From CAYRIY01 sp964424335 (GTDB lineage Bacteria; Bacillota; Limnochordia; DTU080; RSA5): a DNA stretch of 8,295 nt. Under the pieces are notes generated by a model, which did no database searches, was not told the origin of the DNA, and worked only from the letters and a program-made list of their open reading frames with translations. Where the stretch lies: the NCBI GenBank assembly GCA_964424335.1, contig CAYRIY010000132.1, positions 1 through 8,295 on the forward strand, in the 5' to 3' direction. Below are positions 1-5,576 of this stretch, piece after piece. How positions within the stretch are numbered: the stretch's first letter is position 1; every line of letters begins with the position of its first letter. The position numbers were made by a program, and so were the translations under genes.

Positions 1-1316
1 ATCGGTACGTTTCGGACCGGTTCTTGCCCGACAAGGCCATCGACCTGATCGATGAGGCGGGCTCAAAGATTCGCCTGCAGGCGCTCGTCACGCCGCCTGA
101 GCTCAAGGAGCTCGAAAATCGCATCGAGGAGACGCGCATGGAGAAAGAGGCTGCGATCAAGAACGAGGAGTTCGAAAAGGCGGCCAACCTCCGTGACGAC
201 GAGCAAAAGATGAGGGAGCGCCTCGAAAAAGAGCGCGCCGAGTGGAAGAACAACCGGGGTCGCACGGAAGGAACGGTCTCCGAGGACGACATCGCAGACG
301 TCGTGTCGAGTTGGACCGGCATCCCCGTGAAGCGGCTTGCCCAGGAAGAGAGCCAGCGACTGCTCAATCTAGAAAACGTCCTGCACCAGCGGGTCATTGC
401 TCAGGATGAGGCGATCGATGCGACGGCTCGGGCGATTCGCAGGGCGAGGGCGGGCCTCAAAGATCCCAAGCGCCCGATCGGGTCGTGCATCTTTCTCGGC
501 CCGACGGGCGTCGGCAAGAGCTTGCTCGCCAAGGCGCTCGCAGAGGCACTCTTTGGCGACGAGGACGCCATGATCCGCATCGACATGTCCGAGTACATGG
601 AGCGTCACACGGTGTCGAGGCTCGTGGGAGCGCCTCCGGGATATGTCGGCTACGATGAGGGCGGCCAGCTCACCGAGCGCGTGCGGCGCAGACCGTACTC
701 CGTGGTGCTGCTCGATGAGATTGAAAAGGCACACCCCGAGGTCTTCAACATTCTCTTGCAGGTGCTCGAGGACGGGCGTCTGACCGACTCCAAGGGCCGC
801 ACGGTTGACTTTCGCAACACGGTGATCATCATGACGTCCAACGTGGGCGCCCATGAGATCCAGCGTGAAGGAGGCGGCATCGGGTTTCAACTGGCGCAAG
901 ACGAGCGTGACAACTACGAGTCGATGAAAAAGAAAGTCACCGACGAGTTGCGCCGGACGTTCCGACCGGAGTTTTTGAACCGGATCGACGAAGTGATCGT
1001 CTTCCATGCGCTGAACAAGGAGCACTTGAAGCAGATCGTGGAGATCGAGGTCGGCTACCTCATCGAGCAACTGAAGGAGCGCAACGTCAACCTTCAGTTT
1101 ACGGAGGCGGCCAAGGCGATGCTTGCCGACAAGGGGTACGACCCGGACTATGGCGGACGCCCCTTGCGCAGAGCGATTCAGCGCCTCGTCGAAAACCCGC
1201 TCTCCGATGACATGCTGCGCGGGCGTTTCAACGAGGGCGACACCGTGATCGTCGATGTCGACGAAAACAACGAGGTCGTCTTTAAGGCGGCCGAGGTCGC
1301 AAGCGCTGAAAAGTAA
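1..1316 (+). CDS. clpC: ClpC AAA+ unfoldase, C-terminal half (5' end outside window)
   Basis: Cytosolic Hsp100 ATPase that unfolds substrates and feeds them to the ClpP protease; in Bacilli it works with the McsA/McsB/MecA adaptors. The reading frame is open from the left edge (first full codon at 3). The TTG at 24 is an internal leucine in the conserved RFLPDKAIDLIDEA segment, not a start. About 438 residues are visible of roughly 810 usual for the family. In order they show: the end of the first ATPase domain; a charged coiled-coil/UVR-like stretch (about nt 105-240); and the second ATPase domain with Walker A GPTGVGKS (nt 498-521), pore loop GYVG, Walker B VVLLDEIEKAH, sensor 1 TSN and sensor 2 GGRPLRRAI. 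An IGF tripeptide (about nt 879-887) fits the ClpP-docking loop, which separates ClpC from ClpB. Walker A ends GKS-LLAK where I remember GKT-ELAR in most ClpC proteins; this is conservative. A hairpin terminator follows the TAA. Confidence 0.96.
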   Translation, partial: RYVSDRFLPDKAIDLIDEAGSKIRLQALVTPPELKELENRIEETRMEKEAAIKNEEFEKAANLRDDEQKMRERLEKERAEWKNNRGRTEGTVSEDDIADVVSSWTGIPVKRLAQEESQRLLNLENVLHQRVIAQDEAIDATARAIRRARAGLKDPKRPIGSCIFLGPTGVGKSLLAKALAEALFGDEDAMIRIDMSEYMERHTVSRLVGAPPGYVGYDEGGQLTERVRRRPYSVVLLDEIEKAHPEVFNILLQVLEDGRLTDSKGRTVDFRNTVIIMTSNVGAHEIQREGGGIGFQLAQDERDNYESMKKKVTDELRRTFRPEFLNRIDEVIVFHALNKEHLKQIVEIEVGYLIEQLKERNVNLQFTEAAKAMLADKGYDPDYGGRPLRRAIQRLVENPLSDDMLRGRFNEGDTVIVDVDENNEVVFKAAEVASAEK

Positions 1317-1349
1317 AGATCGGCTGAGAAACTCCTAGAGGTGGAGCGT

Positions 1350-1400
1350 GAGGCGGGCGTTGACGATAGCATGATCGTCGTTGACGCCCGCTTCGTTTCT
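1350..1400 (+). terminator. Rho-independent terminator after clpC
   Basis: An 11-bp stem (1350-1360 with 1384-1394, one G-U pair) continues after a small internal bulge into a 5-bp stem (GACGA 1362-1366 with TCGTC 1375-1379) and an 8-nt loop. It is followed by a moderately T-rich tail, CGTTTCT. It begins 33 nt after the clpC stop and lies upstream of the radA promoter, so it should separate the clp operon from radA-disA. The short T tract makes full efficiency uncertain. Confidence 0.72.
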
Positions 1401-1416
1401 CGTTGTCCAAAGGCGT

Positions 1417-1442
1417 GGGCACTAGGGGCGGGCGCGGTGCCC
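1417..1442. repeat. Short inverted repeat upstream of the radA promoter
   Basis: GGGCAC (1417-1422) and GTGCCC (1437-1442) form a perfect 6-bp inverted repeat around a 14-nt G-rich spacer, ending 16 nt before the -35 box of radA. It could be an operator or a DNA hairpin, but in GC-rich sequence a 6-bp match is easily chance. No known LexA or CtsR site is evident here. Confidence 0.2.
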
Positions 1443-1458
1443 GAGCTCCTGGAAGCAG

Positions 1459-1488
1459 TTGTCAGCCGCGGACGGGCTTTGCTATAAT
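1459..1488 (+). promoter_or_regulatory. Sigma-A promoter of radA-disA
   Basis: TTGTCA (1459-1464, one mismatch to TTGACA), an 18-bp spacer and a perfect TATAAT (1483-1488). TG at 1480-1481 gives an extended -10 element. Transcription should begin near 1495, leaving a leader of about 32 nt before the radA ATG. No operator is evident within it. Confidence 0.85.
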
Positions 1489-1526
1489 CGACATGTCAAG
1501 TCATAGTACTGTACGGAGCGGGTGCG

Positions 1527-2942
1527 ATGCCCCCCAAGACGAAGAAGACCCATTACGTCTGTAGCGAGTGCGGTGAAAAGAGCCTCAAGTGGTATGGACG
1601 CTGCCCTTCCTGTGAAGGCTGGAATACGCTCGTCGAGGAACTCGCCACGACAAGCGATCGCCGCTCTCTTTGGGCGGGGAGCGCGGAGGGCGCCGCTGCG
1701 CTACAGTCCACGCCGCTCTCAGAGGCCGCGTTTGCTGAGACGGATCGCAGGCCACTTGGAGACGAAGAGATCGACCGTGTACTTGGGGGCGGCGTCGTTC
1801 CAGGGTCGCTCGTGCTGTTAGGCGGCGAACCGGGAGTCGGCAAGTCGACGCTCCTTTTGCAGGTGAGTTCGCTTTATTCCCAGCGCTACGGCAACGTGCT
1901 GTACGTGTCGGGCGAGGAGTCCGCACGACAAGTGGGCTTGCGGGCGTTTCGCCTCGGTCTGGACGTTGCTGGGATCAACATCCTCAGTGAGTCACGGGTC
2001 GAAGTGGTGCGCGAGGTCGTAAACCGCGAGAAGCCAAGCCTCGTCATTGTCGACTCGATTCAGACGATGACCCACCCGGAGCTCGAATCGAGTCCAGGCA
2101 GCGTCGGACAGGTGCGCGAGTGCTGCGCGGTGCTTGCACACATGGCCAAAGAGCTCGGTGTGCCCGTCTTCATTGTCGGCCACGTCACCAAACAGGGGAC
2201 GCTCGCCGGTCCAAAGGTATTGGAGCATGCCGTTGACGTCGTGCTCAGTTTCGAAGGCGAGGATTACACATCGTTTCGAATGCTTCGAGCCGTCAAAAAC
2301 AGGTTTGGCGCGACTCATGAAGTCGGACTCTTTGAGATGAAAAGCTCTGGCCTGGCGCCCGTTGCCAATCCGTCGGAGTTTTTTCTGGCTGAGCGCCCCA
2401 AAGGTTCGCCGGGCTCGGTCGTTACTGCCTGCCGAGAGGGTTCTCGGCCCTTATTGGTGGAGGTTCAGGCCCTCGTTGGCCAGACCGCCTTTGGGGGCAC
2501 GCCGCGCAGACAGGTCGCGGGGGCGGATTACAACCGAGTCTCGATTATTTTGGCCGTATTGGAGAAGCGAATAGGAATTCCGCTTCAGACGTTGGACGTA
2601 TATGTAAACATCGCAGGTGGCATTAGGGTAAGTGAACCGGCGTGCGATCTTGCAATCGCGGTCGCCGTCTCCTCGAGTGCGAGAGGAGAGGCGCTACCTC
2701 CGGACACGATCGTGTTCGGAGAGATCGGTCTTGCCGGCGAGATCCGAAGTGTCGCTCATCTTTCCGAGCGGCTGGCCGAAGCGGCCCGCCTTGGTTTTCG
2801 CAAAGCCGTGACGCCCCTTGCTCGGGGAGGGCGAACGATTGAACATGCGGGTGTGGAAGTCGTTGGAGTAGGGAGCGTTCAGGATGCGCTGGCCGAAGCG
2901 TTTCGGAACGTCCGCTCCTCCCGATCGGGGGTGCAACGATGA
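1527..2942 (+). CDS. radA: RadA (Sms) DNA repair and recombination ATPase
   Basis: Cytosolic RecA-like, DnaB-like motor that drives branch migration and extension of recombination intermediates; in B. subtilis it also binds DisA and affects c-di-AMP synthesis. Of 471 residues, the order is: N-terminal C4 zinc finger (Cys12, Cys15, Cys26, Cys29); RecA-like core with Walker A GEPGVGKS (100-107) and Walker B SLVIVDS (171-177); the RadA signature KNRFG (257-261); and a C-terminal Lon-protease-like domain (about 290-455) that is structural rather than proteolytic in this family. The length is close to the usual ~455-460 residues. The ATG at 1527 is chosen because GGAG (1515-1518) lies 8 nt upstream and the zinc finger begins right after it. 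The stop overlaps the disA start, and the gene has its own promoter 38 nt upstream. Confidence 0.97.
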   Translation: MPPKTKKTHYVCSECGEKSLKWYGRCPSCEGWNTLVEELATTSDRRSLWAGSAEGAAALQSTPLSEAAFAETDRRPLGDEEIDRVLGGGVVPGSLVLLGGEPGVGKSTLLLQVSSLYSQRYGNVLYVSGEESARQVGLRAFRLGLDVAGINILSESRVEVVREVVNREKPSLVIVDSIQTMTHPELESSPGSVGQVRECCAVLAHMAKELGVPVFIVGHVTKQGTLAGPKVLEHAVDVVLSFEGEDYTSFRMLRAVKNRFGATHEVGLFEMKSSGLAPVANPSEFFLAERPKGSPGSVVTACREGSRPLLVEVQALVGQTAFGGTPRRQVAGADYNRVSIILAVLEKRIGIPLQTLDVYVNIAGGIRVSEPACDLAIAVAVSSSARGEALPPDTIVFGEIGLAGEIRSVAHLSERLAEAARLGFRKAVTPLARGGRTIEHAGVEVVGVGSVQDALAEAFRNVRSSRSGVQR

Positions 2943-4018
2943 GAGAGCAAACCGAAGATCAAGCGCTCCTTTATGATACATTACGGATGGTTTCGCCGGG
3001 CACGGTGCTCCACGAGGGGCTGGAGAGCATCTTGCGGGCGCGCACGGGAGCTCTGGTCGTGCTCGGGGACAGCCCAGAGGTACTTCACCTCGTAAATGGC
3101 GGTTTCCGAATCGACTCCGAGACGAATCCGTCCGCCCTCTACGAGCTTGCCAAAATGGATGGCGCCATCGTCCTGAGCAGCGACGGCAAGCGGATTCTCT
3201 TTGCCAACGCCCACCTTACCCCCGATCCCAAGATCCCGACGGTCGAGACGGGCATGAGGCACCGGACGGCGGAGCGTGTGGCAAGGCAGACCGGGGAGAT
3301 CGTGATCTCCATCTCGCAGCGTCGAAACGTGATCACAGTCTACCGCGGGTCGATGCGTTACATCTTGCAGGATGTCGGCGTCTTGCTTACAAAGGCGAAC
3401 CAGGCGCTTTCGACCTTGGACAAGTATAAGGTCGTGCTCGAACAGACGCTCACCAACTTGACAGCCCTCGAATTTGAGGGTTTGGCCACATTGCTCGATA
3501 TCGCAACTTGTCTGCAACGGGCCCAGATGGTGTCGCGGGTAGCAGGGGAGATCGAGCGATACGTCGTCGAACTTGGGGTTGAGGGACGTCTCGTCAGCAT
3601 GCAACTCGAAGAGCTGATGGTTGGGATCGACAATGTGGGCTTGATGATCATCAAAGATTACGCCGCGTACGACGATGAGACTTCGCCTCAGGATTTGATC
3701 CGCAAGATCAATAGTTGGAGCGCCGAGGAATTGCTCGATCTGCCGCTCATCGCCAAGTTGCTTGGGCACGGCCATGCGGCAAGCAACCTGGATGCGCCTG
3801 TGACGCCCCGAGGCTACAGGGTGCTTCACAAGATCCCGAGGCTTCCGGCGCCCGTAATCGAAAACATGGTCAAGGTGTTTCGGACGCTTCCCGAGATCCT
3901 GGGCGCATCTACCGATGAATTGGACGACGTCGAAGGGATCGGAGCCGTGCGCGCCAAGGCGGTCAAAGACGGGCTTCGTCGCCTGCGCGAACAAGCCTTG
4001 CTCGACAGGCACCTCTGA
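2939..4018 (+). CDS. disA: DisA diadenylate cyclase, DNA integrity scanning protein
   Basis: Makes cyclic di-AMP from two ATP molecules; the family octamer scans DNA and stops synthesis at branched recombination intermediates, signalling genome integrity before sporulation or division. All 359 residues are present (B. subtilis DisA is about 360). The DAC domain (about 10-145) carries the catalytic DGA motif (74-76) and the RHR motif (107-109). A helical spine (about 150-285) follows, then a C-terminal helix-hairpin-helix DNA-binding domain (about 290-352) with VEGIGAVRAKAV at 331-342. The ATG at 2939 overlaps the radA TGA (ATGA), and a G-run with GGGGGTG (2927-2933) just upstream can act as ribosome site, so translation is probably coupled to RadA. 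A small hairpin follows the stop. All key residues are in place, so the enzyme should be active. Confidence 0.97.
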   Translation: MREQTEDQALLYDTLRMVSPGTVLHEGLESILRARTGALVVLGDSPEVLHLVNGGFRIDSETNPSALYELAKMDGAIVLSSDGKRILFANAHLTPDPKIPTVETGMRHRTAERVARQTGEIVISISQRRNVITVYRGSMRYILQDVGVLLTKANQALSTLDKYKVVLEQTLTNLTALEFEGLATLLDIATCLQRAQMVSRVAGEIERYVVELGVEGRLVSMQLEELMVGIDNVGLMIIKDYAAYDDETSPQDLIRKINSWSAEELLDLPLIAKLLGHGHAASNLDAPVTPRGYRVLHKIPRLPAPVIENMVKVFRTLPEILGASTDELDDVEGIGAVRAKAVKDGLRRLREQALLDRHL

Positions 4019-4026
4019 TACGGGTT

Positions 4027-4050
4027 TCGGGGGAGGCTCCCGAGCTTATT
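4027..4050 (+). terminator. Probable terminator after disA
   Basis: A 7-bp stem (4027-4033 with 4037-4043, one G-U pair) closes a 3-nt loop and is followed by GCTTATT. It begins 9 nt after the disA stop and precedes a convergent gene. The T tract is short and interrupted, so termination may be partial. Confidence 0.5.
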
Positions 4051-4102
4051 CGTCATGCGATTGATTGTTTTGGAGCAAATCCTCGAAAACGGTGAAGGGC
4101 AG

Positions 4103-4123
4103 GGCGGTCTATGGATATCCGCC
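4103..4123. repeat. Weak inverted repeat in the disA / four-Cys gene convergent gap
   Basis: GGCGG (4103-4107) and CCGCC (4119-4123) pair around an 11-nt loop. It lies 36 nt beyond the minus-strand gene's stop and could be its terminator, but no T-run follows on the minus strand. Otherwise the 141-bp gap (4019-4159) holds nothing recognisable. Confidence 0.25.
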
Positions 4124-4159
4124 ATCACGTAGAAGTGGATTGAGGTTTTTGTGTGACGC

Positions 4160-4621
4160 TTAAGTGAGGTTGAAAACGCCAAGGGTTGCGATTCGCTTGC
4201 GCTCGTCCTCGATCAAGGTTTCGAGCTCTAGATCGAAGAGGTCGCAGATCGCCGTAAGGTAAAACATGTTGCGACCGATCTCTTGCTCGAGCACCTCGCG
4301 ACAGTGCTCGCACATCTGGCCTTTGACGTGGGTCTCCATGTGTTTTTTCATGTCCCAGTAGGTGATGTCGGCCGGGAGTTGCTGACGGCCGGCTTGGACC
4401 TCGACGCAGCCGCAGGAAGTTACAGCCTTGACGACGGCGCGGTTGACTCGGGCGCCCGCCTCCTGAAATTTTGAAATGACGTCGAGGATGCTGCGGTGGC
4501 GAATCAAATACTCGGAGACTGCGTCCTGAAACGACGAGCACGCTCCTGTGCTTTCCCCATTGCGCTCCGGCGATCGGTGGGGCGCCCTGCTTGCGGTATC
4601 ATGCGATGACTTGGCACTCAT
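4160..4621 (-). CDS. Conserved Bacillales-type protein of unknown function with four paired cysteines
   Basis: 153 residues, soluble, with no signal peptide or membrane segment. From memory, proteins with its pattern (a SEYLIRHRSILDVISKFQE helix, NRAV..AVT.CGC, CEHCREVLE.E.GRN.FYL, and a C-terminal TLGVFNL) occur in Bacillus and Paenibacillus as uncharacterised proteins, often beside disA. I cannot assign a function. A Cys70-x-Cys72 pair and a Cys104-x2-Cys107 pair, with His94 and His98 nearby, suggest a zinc or other metal site (inference). The C-terminal helix (GRNMFYLTAICDLFDLELETLI) loosely resembles the last helices of MazG-like NTP pyrophosphatases, but I see no catalytic EExxE motif. 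The first 28 or so residues are polar and probably disordered. The ATG at 4621 is preferred over an upstream TTG at 4642 because AGGGAG (4631-4636) lies 9 nt before it. It converges on disA, diverges from carD and has its own strong promoter. Confidence 0.86.
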   Translation of the reverse strand: MSAKSSHDTASRAPHRSPERNGESTGACSSFQDAVSEYLIRHRSILDVISKFQEAGARVNRAVVKAVTSCGCVEVQAGRQQLPADITYWDMKKHMETHVKGQMCEHCREVLEQEIGRNMFYLTAICDLFDLELETLIEDERKRIATLGVFNLT

Positions 4622-4723
4622 GGTATACCACTCCCTGGACAAATTTGGCCGGACCGGAAGGCAAAAGCAAAAGCGGCGAGGGGCGACGGCTTATCGATGA
4701 GGCCTCGAGCGCACGCCCTTGTA

Positions 4724-4745
4724 GGCCGTCAAAAAGGGGCCGTCA
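4724..4745. repeat. Tandem 8-bp direct repeats at the start of the four-Cys gene transcript
   Basis: GGCCGTCA occurs at 4724-4731 and again at 4738-4745, a 14-bp period. Relative to the predicted minus-strand start near 4751 they span roughly +7 to +28. GACGGC at 4685-4690 is complementary to the GCCGTC in both copies, so the leader RNA could fold in two alternative ways. The repeats are seen; a regulatory role is inference. Confidence 0.4.
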
Positions 4746-4757
4746 TTGGATGTCACT

Positions 4758-4787
4758 ATTATAGGTCTCGCCGAAAATCTTTGTCAA
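4758..4787 (-). promoter_or_regulatory. Perfect-consensus sigma-A promoter of the four-Cys gene
   Basis: Read on the minus strand: TTGACA (4787-4782), an 18-bp spacer and TATAAT (4763-4758), both hexamers exact. Transcription should begin near 4751, giving a leader of about 130 nt (4622-4751) before the ATG. That is much longer than the other leaders in this window, and it contains the direct repeats at 4724-4745. Confidence 0.85.
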
Positions 4788-4804
4788 GGCGAGTTATGAC
4801 GAGG

Positions 4805-4821
4805 ATTCCCTCGGTTGGAAT
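4805..4821. repeat. Small inverted repeat between the divergent promoters
   Basis: ATTCC (4805-4809) and GGAAT (4817-4821) form a 5-7-5 inverted repeat located 18 bp upstream of the minus-strand -35 box and about 73 bp upstream of the carD -35 box. It could be an operator half-site pair. At 5 bp per arm, chance is quite possible. No gene is evident in the 346-bp gap 4622-4967 apart from the two promoters and leaders listed. Confidence 0.2.
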
Positions 4822-4893
4822 GCGAAAGGTAGTCAGTTTCAACGGACGATCTACGATCGGAGCTGCCAATGTCAAGGCGATGGACGGCCCAAG

Positions 4894-4923
4894 TTGACAC
4901 TCATAATGGCTGAATGGTAAGAT
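4894..4923 (+). promoter_or_regulatory. Sigma-A promoter of carD
   Basis: A perfect -35 TTGACA (4894-4899), an 18-bp spacer and -10 TAAGAT (4918-4923, four of six matches). The start point should be near 4930, giving a 38-nt leader. An ATG at 4914 lies upstream of this start point, so it cannot be the carD start if this promoter is used. Confidence 0.75.
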
Positions 4924-4955
4924 ATTATCCAGGAATTGTGTGCTTCACCGAGATT

Positions 4956-4961
4956 GGAGGG
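4956..4961 (+). promoter_or_regulatory. Ribosome binding site that fixes the carD start at a GTG
   Basis: GGAGGG lies 6 nt before GTG at 4968. The resulting N-terminus begins just before FNIGDKVVYP, the usual beginning of the CarD domain. The in-frame ATG at 4914 has no ribosome site and would add 18 residues not expected in the family. Confidence 0.85.
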
Positions 4962-4967
4962 CACCTG

Positions 4968-5450
4968 GTGTTAACGTTCAACATCGGAGACAAAGTGGTC
5001 TACCCGATGCACGGTGCTGGGGTAATCGAGTCGATCGAAGAGAAGGAAGTGTTGGGCGAGAAACACCGCTACTACATTATGAAGTTGCCCATCGGCGAGA
5101 TGAAGGTCATGATTCCGATGGACAACGTAGGCGACATCGGCTTGCGTCAGATCATCGACGACGAGGGTGTGCAAAAGGTATACCACATCCTGCGCGGCGA
5201 GGTCTCGAAGATGTCGCAGAATTGGAACCGGCGCTACCGGGCCAATATGGAAAAGATCAAAAGCGGCGATATTTACGAGGTGGCGGAGGTCGTCCGCAAT
5301 CTGGCCATCCGAGATAAGGAGAAGGGGCTGTCCACCGGTGAGCGCAAGATGCTTGACAATGCCCGCCAGATCTTGATCAGTGAGCTGGTCCTCGCCCAAG
5401 ACGCCACCGAAGAGCAGGTCGAAACCAACTTAAACGAGTTGTTGGGTTAA
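4968..5450 (+). CDS. carD: CarD family RNA polymerase-binding transcription regulator
   Basis: Binds the RNA polymerase beta subunit and the upstream edge of the open promoter bubble, stabilising open complexes; in mycobacteria it is essential and controls rRNA transcription, while roles in Bacilli are less clear. From a GTG start it has 160 residues, near the usual length. The N-terminal Tudor-like RNA-polymerase-interacting domain spans about 4-60 (GDKVVYPMHGAGVIE at 7-21, IPMDNV at 49-54). The helical DNA-binding domain (about 65-158) contains WNRRYRANMEKIKSGD (86-101); Trp86 matches the Trp85 wedge residue of M. tuberculosis CarD. It has its own promoter and a strong terminator, so it looks like a single-gene unit. 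It occupies the place between disA and ispD where B. subtilis has the PIN/TRAM gene yacL. Confidence 0.95.
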   Translation: MLTFNIGDKVVYPMHGAGVIESIEEKEVLGEKHRYYIMKLPIGEMKVMIPMDNVGDIGLRQIIDDEGVQKVYHILRGEVSKMSQNWNRRYRANMEKIKSGDIYEVAEVVRNLAIRDKEKGLSTGERKMLDNARQILISELVLAQDATEEQVETNLNELLG

Positions 5451-5495
5451 GCGTTACGCAAAGTAGAAGGCACGTGCGCTTTTCTCTTCTCATTC

Positions 5496-5533
5496 GTCGC
5501 CAGGGTCCGATGACTCTGGCGACATTTGTGTTT
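5496..5533 (+). terminator. Rho-independent terminator after carD
   Basis: A 12-bp stem (GTCGCCAGGGTC 5496-5507 with GACTCTGGCGAC 5512-5523, one G-U pair) carries a CGAT tetraloop and is followed by ATTTGTGTTT. It begins 46 nt after the carD stop and is the strongest terminator in the window. The open frame that leads into ispDF extends back into this hairpin, which argues against any start before about 5530. Confidence 0.88.
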
Positions 5534-5566
5534 AATGCAAGCGAAAGGGCGATGGTCTTTAGTCAT

Positions 5567-5573
5567 GGAGGAG
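5567..5573 (+). promoter_or_regulatory. Ribosome binding site suggesting a GTG start for ispDF
   Basis: GGAGGAG overlaps the ATG at 5565 and sits just upstream of an in-frame GTG at 5577 (5 nt from GGAGG). The ATG at 5565 and an ATG at 5535 lack a well-placed site of their own. Initiation at 5577 is therefore preferred, with 5565 the main alternative. Confidence 0.55.
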
Positions 5574-5576
5574 ACG

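Noticed and set aside
498..521. GKS rather than GKT in the second Walker A of ClpC as a possible functional change
   Set aside because: Ser and Thr are interchangeable at this Mg-binding position, and all other ATPase motifs are intact.
369..1070. A 233-codon minus-strand open frame across clpC
   Set aside because: It lies entirely opposite conserved ClpC ATPase motifs and has a low-complexity, composition-driven product, so it is a shadow frame.
1358..1386. Two copies of CGTTGACG with a 21-bp period, resembling regulatory direct repeats
   Set aside because: Both copies fall inside the arms of the clpC terminator hairpin, which explains them better.
2981..4012. A 343-codon open frame on the minus strand across disA
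   Set aside because: It is fully antisense to a clear disA, its product looks like no family I know (rich in Arg, His, Asp), and long antisense frames are expected in GC-rich genes. No ribosome site or promoter stands out.
4125..4541. A second minus-strand frame of 138 codons over the four-Cys gene
   Set aside because: It is the same strand in another frame, Arg/Pro/Ser-rich, with no ribosome site; the overlapping 153-residue frame has the conserved-looking protein, promoter and ribosome site.
4622..4642. A TTG start that would extend the four-Cys protein by 7 residues
   Set aside because: The extension contains the AGGGAG ribosome site that serves the ATG at 4621.
4697..4897. A 66-codon plus-strand frame in the gap before carD
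   Set aside because: It runs through the minus-strand promoter and ends in the carD -35 box, and has no ribosome site or protein-like composition.
4914..4967. An upstream ATG that would extend CarD by 18 residues
   Set aside because: It precedes the predicted transcription start, has no ribosome site and adds residues before the normal CarD N-terminus; the GTG at 4968 has GGAGGG 6 nt upstream.
5526..5564. A longer ispDF start at TTG 5526 or ATG 5535
   Set aside because: These lie in or directly after the carD terminator and have no ribosome site.
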